Counted from the first letter of the stretch, positions 22,833-34,972 are shown. The stretch is 64,000 bases of DNA from Oncomelania hupensis (GCA_036898135.1 CM072515.1:66496093-66560092), one strand, 5' to 3'. Numbers and translations are program-made. Notes: a model not told the origin generated them from the sequence alone.

Positions 22833-25159
22833 AAATCCTATCCTATACTATCCTGTCCCGTAACCCGAAGGTCGTAGGGGCACCACAGATGATCGTTTAA
22901 CCAGCATACTCCATCTTTCTCTGTCCTCAGCAGCCCTCATGGCTTCGCTCAGTGTCAAACCAGTCCATTCTCGAATGTTGTCCTCCCACCTCTTTTTCGG
23001 TCTCCCTCTTCTTCTACCTCCTTGCACTGTGCTTTGCAGGATGGTATTTGCAAGGCCTGGTGATCTGGTGATGTGTCCATACCATCGGAGTTTCCGTTTC
23101 TTCACCACTGTGAGCAGGTCATCGTGTTGTCCAATGGCTTGTGTGATGGTCTGTCGGACTTCGTCGTTGGTGATGTGTTGGGTATAGGAAATGCCCAGAA
23201 GTCTTCTGTAGCACCTCATCTCCATGCTTTGTATTCTTCGTTGGAGATCTGCTGTGGGGGTCCATGCTTCGCAAGCATATAGAAAGATGGAGATGACAAG
23301 GGAGCGCAGCAGTCTTACTTTGGAATGTAGACTGATGGTCCTGTCTTTGCAAATGGGCTTCAACCTTGTCAGGGCAGCAGTTGTTTGTGCGATGCTGGAG
23401 AGGACTTCCTGTCGGGACCCATTGTCTGACACAATGGCTCCCAAATATTTGAAGCTATGCACTGTGTTGAGGGATTGGCCTTGGACTTTGATGTCCGTGT
23501 TGATGCCATTGGTGTTATTGGTCATCATATTGGTCTTCTGTGCACATATTTCCATTCCATAGGCTCTGGAGGTGGTGTCAAGCCTCTGCACAAGCTGTTC
23601 AAGTTCTTGTTCCTCTCCAACCAATCCATCAATGTCATCCGCAAAACGAAAATTGGAGATTGCTCTACCCCCTATGCTGACTGTGCCTTCGTGATCTGCA
23701 AGAGCATCTGACATGATGCGCTCTAGGAAGATGTTGAAGAGTGTTGGAGAGAGTAGGCATCCTTGACGCACACCGATTGTTGTTCTGAACCAGTTCCCGA
23801 TGACTCTGTTATGGAGGACTGCACTGGTAGCCCTGTCATACAGGCTTTTGATGACTTCTATAATTTTAGGGCTGATGTTGTACACTTTCATTGTTGACCA
23901 TAGAGCTGCATGCCAGACTCGGTCAAACGCCTTTTGAAGTCTATGAACACATAATAAAGATGTTGTTGGTGCTGTAGGTATTTCTCACAGATTATTCTGA
24001 GGTTAAAAATCTGTTCAGTTTTACTTCGCCCTGCCATGAATCCTGCTTGTTCTTCAGCTATGATTTGTTCAGCTTGGGGTTTCAACCTGTTGAGTATTAT
24101 TTTCAGGAGGACCTTGCTGTGATGGCTGATGATGCGGTAATTTTCACACTCCTGAAGGTTACCTTTTTTGGGAAGAGTGATGACAAGCGACTGGGTCCAT
24201 GGTGTAGGTCATTCCCCACTCTGCCAGATCTTGTTACAGATAATGGTGAGAGCATCAATCATCGCTTCATCTCCTGCTTGTAGCAGTTCCGCTGGTATGT
24301 TGTCCACTCCCGCTGATTTCCCTTTCTTCAGCGATTGCACTGCTGCCTCAACTTCTTCCCGGAGAATTGGGAGGATTTCTTCTTCTCTGCTCTCGGGACA
24401 TGCTAGAACTGATGGGTCTCCATTTGGTGTATGGTTGTAAAGGTCAGAGCAGTACTCTGTCCATCTGTCCAAGACTTCTTGTTCTTCTGTAAGGCATATG
24501 CCAGACTTGCTTTGGATCGTGGAGACTTTGGGCTGTTTAACACTTGTCAGCCGCTTCACAGTCTGGTAGGCCTTCTTGCTGTTGTTCTTGTTCAGACTGT
24601 TCTCTATTTCCTGGCATTGATCTTCTATCCAGTTCTCCTTTGCTGTGCGCATGCCTGTTCGGATGTCATTGTTGATTTTTCAGTAGACATCAGCTCCCTG
24701 TAAGGTGTTCTTTTTTTTTTTTTTTTTTAACTCTCTTCGTTTATCACACAGATCTAAAAGTTCAGGTGTGATCCACGGCTTCTTCTTTGGTCTGTGCTTG
24801 CCAAGGATCTCAGTGGCGGCATCTGTTACACCTGAGTTGAAGGTAGTGGTCATGGTGTTGACATCTATTTCACCAGCCCCCAAAATGAGCAGTGGTGCAA
24901 ATTTCCCTCCAATTGTGGCCTGAAATATTTCTGCCACCTCCGGGTCTAGCAGTTTGTCCAGGTCGAACTTCAGCCTAGTGCACTTTGCTGTATTTACTCT
25001 CTTCAAATGGAGCCGGAAAGACATCATCACGAGATCGTGGTCACTTCCAATGTCTGCTCCTGGAAAAGTGCGTGTCCTGCCAATGTTGATGCTTGATCTG
25101 AAGCGTTTCTTGACCATGATGTAGTCGATCTGGTTGTGATGCTCCCCGCCGGGACTGTG
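22833..25159 (-). pseudogene. RTE-like LINE, copy A, unit 2
   Basis: Duplicate of 5988-8312, with the same 5' truncation and frameshifts. The A-run near 24713-24728 is longer than in unit 1. One substitution (24461, C against T at 7616) changes TyrTyr to TyrCys in the linker and restores the residue found in LINE B. Confidence 0.85.
22848..23891 (-). CDS. Reverse transcriptase C-terminal half, LINE A, unit 2
   Basis: Same 347-residue product as 6003-7046, with FADD at residues 83-86 and the basic C-terminus. Not part of an intact element. Confidence 0.85.
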   Translation of the reverse strand: MKVYNISPKIIEVIKSLYDRATSAVLHNRVIGNWFRTTIGVRQGCLLSPTLFNIFLERIMSDALADHEGTVSIGGRAISNFRFADDIDGLVGEEQELEQLVQRLDTTSRAYGMEICAQKTNMMTNNTNGINTDIKVQGQSLNTVHSFKYLGAIVSDNGSRQEVLSSIAQTTAALTRLKPICKDRTISLHSKVRLLRSLVISIFLYACEAWTPTADLQRRIQSMEMRCYRRLLGISYTQHITNDEVRQTITQAIGQHDDLLTVVKKRKLRWYGHITRSPGLANTILQSTVQGGRRRGRPKKRWEDNIREWTGLTLSEAMRAAEDRERWSMLVKRSSVVPLRPSGYGTG

Positions 25160-25805
25160 TGGGTTCGGGCAAATAGAATAGACCCAACGTTTCCCGGCGT
25201 GTCGTAAGAGGCGACTAACAGGGGTGATGTTAGCACGGCATCACTGGGCGAAAGTCTTCTACACAGACGTCACCGGCCAGGGCAGAGGAACCTCACGTTA
25301 CTACAGGTTCCACGACCACGTGCTCAGGGCCAAGGCGAGCCACACTGTATTCGTGGATTTTGGCTGTGGCCAACAGCCTGGAGAGGATTGGGCACCGCCA
25401 GGTCTTTTTTTTGCCCAAGACACAACACATGATGAGGCTATCCACTAATTCGATACTGGATCGGTCGTCGCCCGGAACAAGGACCGCGCCTTCCGTTGGC
25501 CACCAGGACGGAGGTGAAAAGTATGCTACATATGGACAAATTAGCAAGATCCGCACGAGAAACCACATCGTCATAGGAACCTGGAATGTCAGGACCCTAA
25601 CTGCGGAAGGAAAATTAGAAGAACTGGCCCACGAGCTGGACCACTATCGATGGAACGTTCTAGGTATCAGCGAACTGCGCTGGAAAGGCCTAGGTGAAAC
25701 AACGACCGACAAAGGCCACAAGCTCTATTTCAGCGGTAGAGATGACAGGCACGAACACGGCGTTGGATTCTTGGTCCACAAGAACATTCTAGCCACTGTC
25801 ATGGG

Positions 25806-26603
25806 TTGCCGCCCAGTAGACTCATTACCATCCATCTGAGAGCAACCCCTTTCAACATTACCGTCATCCAGGCCTATGCCCCAACATCAGACTATGACGA
25901 CAGCGAAGTGGAGGATTTTTATGAAAATCTACAGGCGATCCTTGACCAAGTGCCGAAGAAGGACATAGTCATAGTGCAAGGCGACTGGAATGCCAAGGTT
26001 GGCCAAGATGCGCACCACAACTGGGGAGACACATGTGGACCCTACTGCAACAACGAGACAAATGACAGGGGTCTGAGACTCTTGGAGTTTGCCAGATACA
26101 ACAATCTGGTACTGGCAAACACGCTTGGTCTCCACAAAAACTCCAGACGGTGGACATGGCACAGTCCCGGCGGGGAGCATCACAACCAAATAGACTACAC
26201 CATGGTCAAGAAACGCTTCAGATCAAGCATCAACATTGGCAGGACACGCACTTTTCCAGGAGCAGACATCGGAAGTGACCACGATCTCGTGATGATGTCT
26301 TTTCGGCTCCACTTGAAGAGAGTAAATACAGCAAAGTGCACTAGACTGAAGTTCGACCTGGACAAACTGCAAGACCCGGAGGTGGCAGAACTATTTCAGG
26401 CTACAATTGGAGGGAAATTTGCAGCACTGCTCATCTTGGGGGCTGGTGAAGCAGATGTCAACACCATGACCACCACCTTCAACTCAGCTGTGACAGATGC
26501 CGCCACTGAGATCCTTGGCAAGCACCGACCAAAGAAGAAGCCGTGGATCACACCTGAACTTTTGGATCTGTGTGATAAACGAAGAGAGATAACAAAGAAA
26601 TAG
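25806..26603 (+). CDS. LINE B endonuclease domain (second part), unit 2
   Basis: Same product as 8959-9756, with the GDWNAKVG and GSDHDLVM catalytic blocks. Confidence 0.8.
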   Translation: MPPSRLITIHLRATPFNITVIQAYAPTSDYDDSEVEDFYENLQAILDQVPKKDIVIVQGDWNAKVGQDAHHNWGDTCGPYCNNETNDRGLRLLEFARYNNLVLANTLGLHKNSRRWTWHSPGGEHHNQIDYTMVKKRFRSSINIGRTRTFPGADIGSDHDLVMMSFRLHLKRVNTAKCTRLKFDLDKLQDPEVAELFQATIGGKFAALLILGAGEADVNTMTTTFNSAVTDAATEILGKHRPKKKPWITPELLDLCDKRREITKK

Positions 26604-26769
26604 AACACCTCACAGGGAGCTGATGTCAACCGAAAAATCAACAATGACATCCGAAATGGCATGCGCACAGCAAAGGAGAACTGGATAGAAGATCAATGCC
26701 AGGAAATAGAGAACAGTCTGAACAAGAACAACAGCAAGAAGGCCTACCAGACTGTGAAGCGGCTGACAA

Positions 26770-27339
26770 GTGTCAAACAGCCCAGTCTCCACGATCCAAA
26801 GCAAGTCTGGCATATGCCTTACAGAAGAACAAGAAGTCTTGGACAGATGGACAGAGTACTGCTCTGACCTTTACAACCATACACCAAATGGAGACCCATC
26901 AGTTCTAGCATGTCCTGAGAACAGAAAAGAAGAAGAAATCCTCCCAATTTTGTGGGAAGAAGTAGAGGCAGCAGTGCAATCGCTAAAGAAAGGGAAGTCA
27001 GCGGGAGTGGACAACATACCAGCGGAACTGCTACAAGCAGGAGGAGAAGCGATGATTGATGCCCTCACCATTATCTGTAACAAGATCTGGAAGAGTGGGG
27101 AGTGGCCTATACCATGGACCCAGTCACTCGTCACCACTCTTCCCAAAAAAGGTAACCTCCAGGAATGTGAAAATTACCGCACCACCAGCCTCATCAGCCA
27201 TCCCAGCAAGGTCCTCCTGAAAATAATACTCAACAGGTTAAAACCCCAAGCTGAACAAATCATAGCTGAAGAACAAGCAGGATTCAGAGCAGGGCGAAAT
27301 ACCACTGAGCAGATTTTCAACCTCCGAATAATCTGTTAG
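26770..27339 (+). CDS. LINE B reverse transcriptase N-terminal part, unit 2
   Basis: 189-codon frame holding the RT fingers region: EAAVQSLKKGKSAGVDNIPA, TLPKKGNLQECENYR, SLISHPSKVLLKIILNRL and EEQAGFRAGRNTTEQIFNLR. In unit 1 the frame is broken near 10113, where GTGGAAG replaces GTGGGAAG. It ends at a TAG where other copies have TGTGAG. Motif A and the catalytic FADD lie downstream of the stop and of the 1-kb insertion. Confidence 0.75.
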   Translation: MSNSPVSTIQSKSGICLTEEQEVLDRWTEYCSDLYNHTPNGDPSVLACPENRKEEEILPILWEEVEAAVQSLKKGKSAGVDNIPAELLQAGGEAMIDALTIICNKIWKSGEWPIPWTQSLVTTLPKKGNLQECENYRTTSLISHPSKVLLKIILNRLKPQAEQIIAEEQAGFRAGRNTTEQIFNLRIIC

Positions 27340-27419
27340 AAATACCTACAGCACGAACAACATCATATCATGTGTTCATAGACTTCAAGAAGGCGTTTGA
27401 CCGAGTCTGGCATGCAGCT

Positions 27420-28438
27420 TGTAACAAACCGGATTTTTAGTTGGACAGTTACTTGTATCGCTTTGAACAGCAGTCACAAAGTGACGATTTCAAATTAAGA
27501 AGTTATAATTGTTATTTCTAATGCCTGTACTTGTAGTTTGTATAATTTTGACGTCAGAGTTTTAAGTTTCGTCATGCATGACGAAAAGTTTTGATATGTT
27601 GTTTTAGTTCGTTGTTGGCAGTGACTGAGTCATGTGTCTGTTTGTCCTACCATCAATTGTTTTATTGTAGTTCGCAAAATAGAATAAACAATGTTGGTGG
27701 ATTTCTACTTCACCATGCCAGAAGGGACAAAAGTGTTTTGACATCGGCAGGGTGTGCGACGCTGGTTTCCCAAACTCCACCAATCTATGTACATTGGACA
27801 CCAAACAGTCGTTCAGCACCCGGACCTGCCGTCCCGAACTCACATGCAATCCTAGAAACAAAAAGTGTTATTACAAAGCACGGCAGCTTTACGAGAGGAC
27901 AGATGGACTGTGCGAGGACGGTTTGATCTGTGACCCCGGCACGCAATATATATATGTAAGTTGTTGTTCGGCGCCAGATGCCATCCAGGAGCGGAAGCAC
28001 TATGTGCCGACGGGTTGAGCTGTTCTACTAAACATCCTTTTACTTGTGCTAAAGGTTACTGGCTACTCTTGAAAGAAGGAATCTGTTTGCGCATAACATT
28101 ATTAACTGATTTTTCTGACCCACGTATGCTGCTTTTGGTTGACCTGCTCTACAGGAATGTGAAGACATCGTTTCCATTGGTCTTCTGTCCGACTAACAGT
28201 TTCGTTTCGACGATGGACGCCTGACCAGTGTGTGGTAGTCAGATACAGATAACATTTCGTTTTGATTATACGGAACTATGACCTTTGAAGTGATACTTGT
28301 GTTTTCTGAGGAGTCGTTGTTGTCAGTGTTTGTGTGTGTGTGGAAGGAATGAATATACAAACTAACATTTTATAATTTAGTTTCGTTCGGGATTATATGA
28401 GTGCGTGCGCGTGAATGTTTGGAATACCACCTTTGACA
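27420..28438. mobile_element. TG...CA insertion with 5-bp TSD (solo-LTR-like), unit 2
   Basis: Duplicate of 10572-11589, with one extra T near 28112. CAGCT occurs at 27415-27419 and 28439-28443. It carries the same cysteine-rich fragment (27752-28053) with the same TA-run frame break. Confidence 0.55.
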
Positions 28439-29111
28439 CAGCTCTATGGGCAACAATGAAAGTGTACAACATCTGCCCTAAAATTATTGAAGTCATCAAA
28501 AGCCTGTATGACAAGGCTACCAGTGCAGTCCTCCACAACAGCGCCATCGGGAACTGGTTCAGAACAACAATCAGTGTGCGTCAAGGATGCCTACTCTCCA
28601 CTCTTCAACATCTTCCTAGAGCGCATCATGTCAGATGCTCTTGCAGATCATGAAGGCACAGTCAGCATAGGGGGTAGAGCAATCTCCAATCTTCGTTTTG
28701 CGGATGACATTGATGGATTAGCGGGAGAGGAACAAGAACTTAACAGCTGGTACAGAGGCTTGACACCACCTCCAGAGCCTATGGAATGGAAATATGTGCA
28801 CAGAAGACCAAAATGATGACCAGCAACACCAATTGCATCAACACGGACATCAAAGTCCAAGGCCAATCCCTCAACACAGTGCATAGCTTCAAATATTTAG
28901 GAGCCATTGTATCAGACAATGGGTCCCGACAGGAAGTCCTCTCCAGGATCGCACAAACAACTGCTGCCCTGACAAGGTTGAAGCCCATATGGAAAGACAG
29001 GACCATCAGTCTACATTCCAAAGTAAGACTGCTGCGCTCCCTTGTCATCTTCATCTTTGTATGTATGATTCATAAGGCAGTTGAGGCCAATAAGACCCAA
29101 AGATCATCCTG

Positions 29112-31326
29112 CAGGGTTCGTACTGAATCAACAAAACAAAATTCCCAACCTTTACCCAACCTTTTCCCAACCCATGAGTAAAATTTCCCAACCATAGTCG
29201 GCATATAAAAAAGATCAGATATCGAAACAAATTAATTATTAAAAAAAAAGCTTTAGGAAATTTCTTTTTTTTATTTGCAGTAAGCTTAAAATACACCAAA
29301 CTTTCACTTAATAAGTTAATCCAAAACATTCAAAAAAAATTAAAAAAAAAAATTATAAAAATGTCTAGTTTTATATACTGTAAGCTTAACATTTACAAGA
29401 TCACAATCACAATGAAAGTCATGGTTATATTAGATAGAAACTTTCATTTATAAGTTCTCAAACTTCCTACCCCGTCGGCCGCGCTCAGTGGCCACTCAGG
29501 TAAATTCAGGTAAAATTTAATCCAAAACATTATTGATTAAAAAAATCTTTTTAAAAAAGCTTAAGAAAAATGTCTTGTGTTATTTGCAGTAAGCTTAAAA
29601 TTATAAAAACAATTTACATAGTCAACATCATACTCATCACAGACATTGTAGGAGAGCCTGGCTCTTTTCCGCTATGTCTTTATTTACACTGGCTATTTCA
29701 GCCTTCTTTTTAGTTGCCCTTCGTCTCAGGGCATTAGATTGAGAGAGCAGAGATAGAGCACTAAGTCGTTCCGCTTCATCAGCCTTAGCTGCAGCCTCCA
29801 AACTAGTGATGTCCTCTTGAAGGCGCTGTCTCTTAGCCTTAAGCATATCCACCTCCTCAGTCGCAGCCTTTCTTTTTTGTGCTCTCATCTCTGTGGCATG
29901 TTTCTCCCTCTCGTCCTCCAGATAGGCATGGTACTTACTCCTAGATGAAGATGCATATACCAGCATCTCTTTAGTTACTGCAACTTTGTCAGGGCCACCA
30001 GCTCTCCTTATTTTATCTAACACCAGCCGCCTGGCAACTAGATTATTTTTCTTTAGGTTCTCCACCATGGTCATCTTGTTAATGCTGAACCCCCTCTCTA
30101 CTGTCGTCTGGCCATGGCTGAGGATCAGCAGCTGCTGGACTACATCCCAGAGAAGAGAGAACTCCTTTCGACCAGCCAGATGTTTGAAAAACAGTTCATC
30201 TACTCGGTCATTGATTGGGTCGAAGTTTTGAAACTGTAGTATGCTGTTTTCTGACAGCACACTTTCACGAAATCGCCTGAACTGGGACTTGATTTGATCG
30301 CAGTTGACTTCTTTTACTCTTCCAGCATCACAGAGAATTCTTAGTGACAGCTCCAGTTGTTTCAAATTTAGACAAGCCTTCTTCTGACAGAAGCAGCTTA
30401 GGACTCATCCATGCTAAATTTCTAACAACCTGATATGTAATTGGCGCTTTGTCCATGATCTTTTTAACTATAGCCAGGAGAAAATCACTGCATTCCATCT
30501 TAAAAAATTGACAAGCCTTTTCAGTTGCCCCATTCTTGAAGGTGGTTTTTGAGCATGTAATTGTAAATGAGACATTAAAGATTCCGAGAGAATAAGAAAG
30601 AAAATATTTAATAGCTTTGAATTTAAGAAAGTAAATAAAATATTATTTTAAAAAATTAAAAAAAATATTAAAATCTTTAAAGGTCTTTAGGAAGATAACT
30701 GTGAAAAAAAAACAATCTGCCAGAAAAGGGAGATAATTCAAAAACCGTCCCCTAAAAAAATTAAGATTTCAAAGATAGTTTTCTTTATTTTCAAAATTGT
30801 ATGCTATAATAAATTGACTAATAAATGTTAACAAATAATTATAACAATTTTAAAAAAGGTCAAAACTAAGTATTATGAAAATTTCTTATGGATTTGGATA
30901 GAAAAATACGTTTTTCTTTATGCAAAATTTTATGGTCAGTGCATGTGTTTGACATGTATGAAAAAAACAAAATCCCTTGTTCCAACTGCTTCTCTTGACT
31001 GTCTGGTAATTATTTTTAATGATGGCCTATTGGCCTAAAATTATTGTCCTTAACGTTTTCGTAAACATTAGGACATAAATCTCCCAGTTTCTGCTGCTGC
31101 TGCACTGCTTCTCATTTTTGATATGATGATGATGTTCATTGTTGTCAGGGTGGTGATCGTCCTTAACGCTGATGCAATAGGACGTTAAGCATCGTTTTTC
31201 CGTTCCGTTCAGCCAAAACGAATTTTCCCAAACTTTCCCAACCTGATGCCAATTCTCCCAGACTTTCCCAACTGGGAAAATGGTACCTCAGTTTTCCCAA
31301 ACTTTCCCAACCGCGTACGAACCCTG
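29112..31326 (-). mobile_element. hAT DNA transposon (decayed), unit 2
   Basis: Duplicate of 12263-14478, with CAGGGTTCGTAC and GTACGAACCCTG termini and TCCTG target duplications at 29107-29111 and 31327-31331. Confidence 0.85.
29637..30365 (-). pseudogene. hAT transposase C-terminal fragment, unit 2
   Basis: Same fragment as 12789-13517 with two amino-acid differences (SVNS to SENS, DPSN to DPIN). The same upstream frameshift is present. Confidence 0.8.
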
Positions 31327-31981
31327 TCCTGGTGTGTACAATTTTTACTGCCTAGCCGCCACAGACAGGGATGCCAACCGCAATATCATAAAAATGCTAA
31401 GAAAAAACGGTGAAAAGGGATTGATAAAATACAGATGAATTAAATATTGAATATTCATATTTGTCATATTTTTTCACTTTGTTTTGTAATTTGGAGCTGA
31501 CAAATTTTTTTTTATAATTTGGGGCTGACAAAATAAGCAGAAGAGCGCTGTTTGCAGTCCGCTGGACTCTATAAACAATTAATAACTAACTAAGCAGAAG
31601 GGCTGACACCCTCAACATTACCTGGCTTTATTTACCTTTGTGGCAAGGTAGTCATAGCATCATAAATTTGTATGGGTATGTTTTTTCGATCTTGTAAGAG
31701 ATAGACCATTTTTGTGTGAGTGTGGTCCAGCTATGATCGCAATAGGTTAACTGGACGGTGGACCCTATAAAAAAGAAATCATTCAAATACAAATTTCATT
31801 GTCTTATATGTGTGTATATAGTTTCAAAGCATGTATTATGATATGTGATAAGTACTGCTGAGCACTTTTAGCAGACATAGCTAGTTAGTTTTACTTTTTT
31901 TTTAAAAGAAACTTTGTATTACCTTATGTTTGACACTTACTTTTAGAGCTACTTTTTATGTAATGATTTCTTTCACTTAAC

Positions 31982-32684
31982 ACCCCTTGGGGTCATGAAC
32001 AATCTTGCCACTGTAGATTGTTCTAACCTATAAAGGGAAAAGTGAAAGCCCCAGTTGAAAACCTGTCTTTCCTTTATAGGCATGACCGATTCACTGCTGC
32101 AACAGTACCCCCGTTGGAGTGCCGGGGGTTTCAGTATAAATAGTATCCCCACTTTCTGGAAATTTAGTGCTTTAAATTCCCACTGTCACTGTCTTCCTCA
32201 TTTGCTCTTTCCCATTCCTGCTCTGTCCTATCACTCTGCTATACTATCTTCTTCTTCGCTAGATCAATGACCTACCTTTTTTCTTGAAAACTCTTCCTGG
32301 ACAAGACTCCTTGTTTGTGTATGAGGTCTGTTGGATCAGCTTGGGAGTATTGGACGCTTTCTGCCGGGTGGTCACTAGGGCTTCCTATGATGTTATTATT
32401 TAGCAATGTAGGCATTTTATATGTATGTGTTTTGTTGATAATTTATAATGATGTTTGTATTCTATTTTGTTTTTGTAACCGGGGGTTCGATTAGTTGGGG
32501 TAAAGCCTCAGCCGTCCCCTGCGTGGGATGTCTGTATTGTAAAGTGACTGGCTGGTGGAGGGCATTCAGTTTTCTCACTAGGGTTGTTTCAGCAGATCTT
32601 TTATGCGGATCGGGGGTTGTCCGGTCCTGATTTGGCTCGGAAGAGTCCGCTGGACCTAAAGCAACAATCAATCAATCAATCAAA
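31982..32684 (+). mobile_element. ATCA-family retroposon, complete, unit 2
   Basis: About 703 bp flanked by perfect 12-bp target duplications CTTTCACTTAAC (31970-31981 and 32685-32696). The empty site CTTTCACTTAACCTTTAAACTC is seen at 5103. It ends with CAATCAATCAATCAATCAAA. A tandem-repeat tail, a 12-bp duplication and 5'-truncated relatives point to target-primed integration by a LINE in trans or to the tail of an unseen LINE. No ORF. Confidence 0.75.
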
Positions 32685-33545
32685 CTTTCACTTAACCTTT
32701 AAACTCTATCTTTTCCTAGTAGCTGTTGACAATTTTGTGTTTAATAAAAACCAAAAAGGATGGTTCTTGGATGTTTTGTTTCTTATTTTTCTCATGTTGA
32801 AATGTTTTATTCAAATGCCATATTCCTAGTTTGTTTATAGGATGGCACTTAGCAAAATAAAAATCTGTTAAAAATCATAAAACTTGTTTTATTAATTTCT
32901 TGAATATAGTATATCCACAGCTTTCCCTTTGTCACAAATCTTTTACGTGTGAAGAGCAGACTTATCTGTTGTTCTTCTTTTACAATGTTATAAATTAGAA
33001 AGATACATTTATTTTGTAACTTACGACATCCAAGGTGTCTTCTATAAGCTGTAACAAAAACTCTTATTACAAAGTAAACGTAGCTTTTTGATAAAAAGCA
33101 ACAAAATCACAACAACCTGCAAACAGATACTTGGCTAAGAATGACACAGTACAATTTAACCTCGTTTCGTGGAACATTTTCACTGCGTTGGTGCAATTTG
33201 ACGATTTTAACTTGTCATACCAAAACTATGATATTTGCCGTCGCTGACAAATCTCTGCAGGTTCTTCCTTGATAAAAGCAGGCAACAATTCTCCATTCTG
33301 TGTTCTATAACAATAAATAACCCTTTTCCATTTTGATCTCCTCTCACAAAGACAGAGTTATCCTGGTTTTAAACCAAATGTAATAGTCTACAATACAACC
33401 AATTCCAAGAAATGATTTATCAATACAACAGTCATCATATTGCTCTCAAAACTTTATGGGTGTTCAAGAATAGGGACCTCATTTGGCATCCCCTCCCCCC
33501 ATTCCCCTCTGGGGGGAGGAGGGAGAGGGATTCTGTATTAATTCT
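32685..33545. repeat. Segment Y2, diverged repeat of 5103-5987
   Basis: Same non-coding segment as Y1 with substitutions and small indels throughout. It directly follows the ATCA retroposon and shows that X and Y were contiguous before that insertion. Confidence 0.65.
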
Positions 33546-33775
33546 ATCCCCACTTTCTGAAAAATCAGTGCTTTAAATTCCCACTGTCGCTGTCTTTTTC
33601 CTTTGCTCTTTCTCATTCCTACTCTGTTCTATCAATCTACTATACTGTCTTCTTTGCTAGACCAGTCACCTAGACTACCTGTTTTCTTGAAAGCTCTTCC
33701 AGGACAAAACTCCTCATTTGTGTTTGAGATCTGTTGGATCAGCTTGGGAATATTTGACGCTTTCTGCCAAATAAT
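33546..33775 (+). repeat. ATCA-family 5' portion, truncated
   Basis: CACTTTCTGAAAAATCAGTGC through GACGCTTTCTGCC matches 15300-15520 with many substitutions, then stops at an ATAATAATA run. An older, 3'-truncated member of the family. Confidence 0.6.
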
Positions 33776-33943
33776 AATAATAATAAATTGCATTTATACA
33801 ACACATTTTTTTTTTAGAATAACAACTCAATGCGCTTACACACATCGTTCGTATGCATCATCACAACATTTGCACTACATCATGTACAGCATCATTCAGA
33901 AAGTATTATTACTGTTCATACTATTTACACAGAAAACGCCTTA

Positions 33944-33946
<3 letters not shown>

Positions 33947-34031
<85 letters not shown>
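33947..34031. repeat. (TA)n microsatellite
   Basis: About 85 bp of almost pure TA. The ORFs here that read as repeated Ile-Tyr are artefacts. Confidence 0.95.
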
Positions 34032-34034
<3 letters not shown>

Positions 34035-34902
34035 CCAAATGTGCACATAGGTCGACCACAGTAAATATATGCTATAAGTCGACCATGGCTATATTTGGTC
34101 TTTATCAATCTGTGATGATGTCCTTTAATTATGTTCATTGCCTTTTACTTCTATGACTAAATGGATGAGATTTTATAATTACATCAAATAACAAAAGATA
34201 TAGATTTTTTAGTGGTCGACCTTCTGTTTACTAAGTACTTTAGCACTGTTAAGTCGACCACGGTTAAATTACCGCTTAGGTAGACACAAAATATATAAAA
34301 TAATTTAAACCGTTATGTCGACACCAGTAAATTTGCTTGTTAAGACAACTTATACTGTCTTAGTAAATGTGTTATGTGTTCTTGCTGTTTATGTCTACCA
34401 CATTTTCCCTCTTAATAGTCTTAAGCATGCAAACTATACTAAAGTAAATAATAATAAAACATAATAAAAACTAATAAGCATATAAACTTTTTTTTAAATT
34501 ATAAAAAAATTAAAACATTAAACTTAAATTGTTTTTATTGAGTTGTGTTAGTATTGTTATCACTATGATCATCCTTTTTATTATGTAATAATGGTGAGAA
34601 CAACATGTCTAACATTCTTAATGAACATAATATAAATTCCTGAGTATTTTAGTTGTGTGTTTGTTGTATGATTAATTTTCTGTTTTGCAGTAGAATATTT
34701 TTATCCAAAGTTTGATTGTTGAACCGATAAACAATAAAAACAGTGTAAAATGAAGGCATTTAAAAATAGTTTGAATTTGTTGTGAATTGTGTGGAATATG
34801 TGACACTGTGTAAAGTATTTGTTTATTATTTATAGCATTTGTTTCTATTTATTTAAATTATGAAGTTGTGGGTAAGCAAGCAAGCTTACATGTTCAAGTA
34901 TC
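34032..34902. other. AT-rich stretch with GTCGACCAC words
   Basis: GTCGACCAC(A/G)GTAAAT or close variants occur at about 34052, 34078, 34254 and 34317. Otherwise no gene or RNA is seen. Similar words (ACTGTGGTCGCC, TTTGTCGACCC) flank the other (TA)n tract at 42893-43137. Confidence 0.45.
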
Positions 34903-34972
34903 ATAAAGAGAGAGAGAGATAAGGAGAGATAGAGAAAGAGAGGGAGGGAGGGAGGGAGAGAGAGAGAGAGAC
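34903..34972. repeat. GA-rich microsatellite
   Basis: AGAGAGAG and GGAGGGAGGGAG runs. The following 34973-35500 is AT-rich with no feature seen. Confidence 0.85.

Larger units (their letters stand above)
25167..29058 (+). pseudogene. RTE-like LINE, copy B, unit 2
   Basis: Duplicate of 8320-12209 with the same breaks, except that the 1-nt loss near 10113 is absent here. Confidence 0.85.
16847..32667. repeat. Tandem duplication, unit copy 2
   Basis: Near-identical second copy of 1-15819. Homology stops inside the ATCA-tailed retroposon, where copy 1 continues with ATTATGTAATG and copy 2 with the ATCA tail. Nearly all elements in copy 1, including their frameshifts and stop codons, are present here. 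The duplication is therefore younger than all of those insertions and mutations. Confidence 0.95.

Noticed and set aside
33603..34156. ORFs of 108-153 codons rich in Ile-Tyr
   Set aside because: They are translations of the (TA)n microsatellite.
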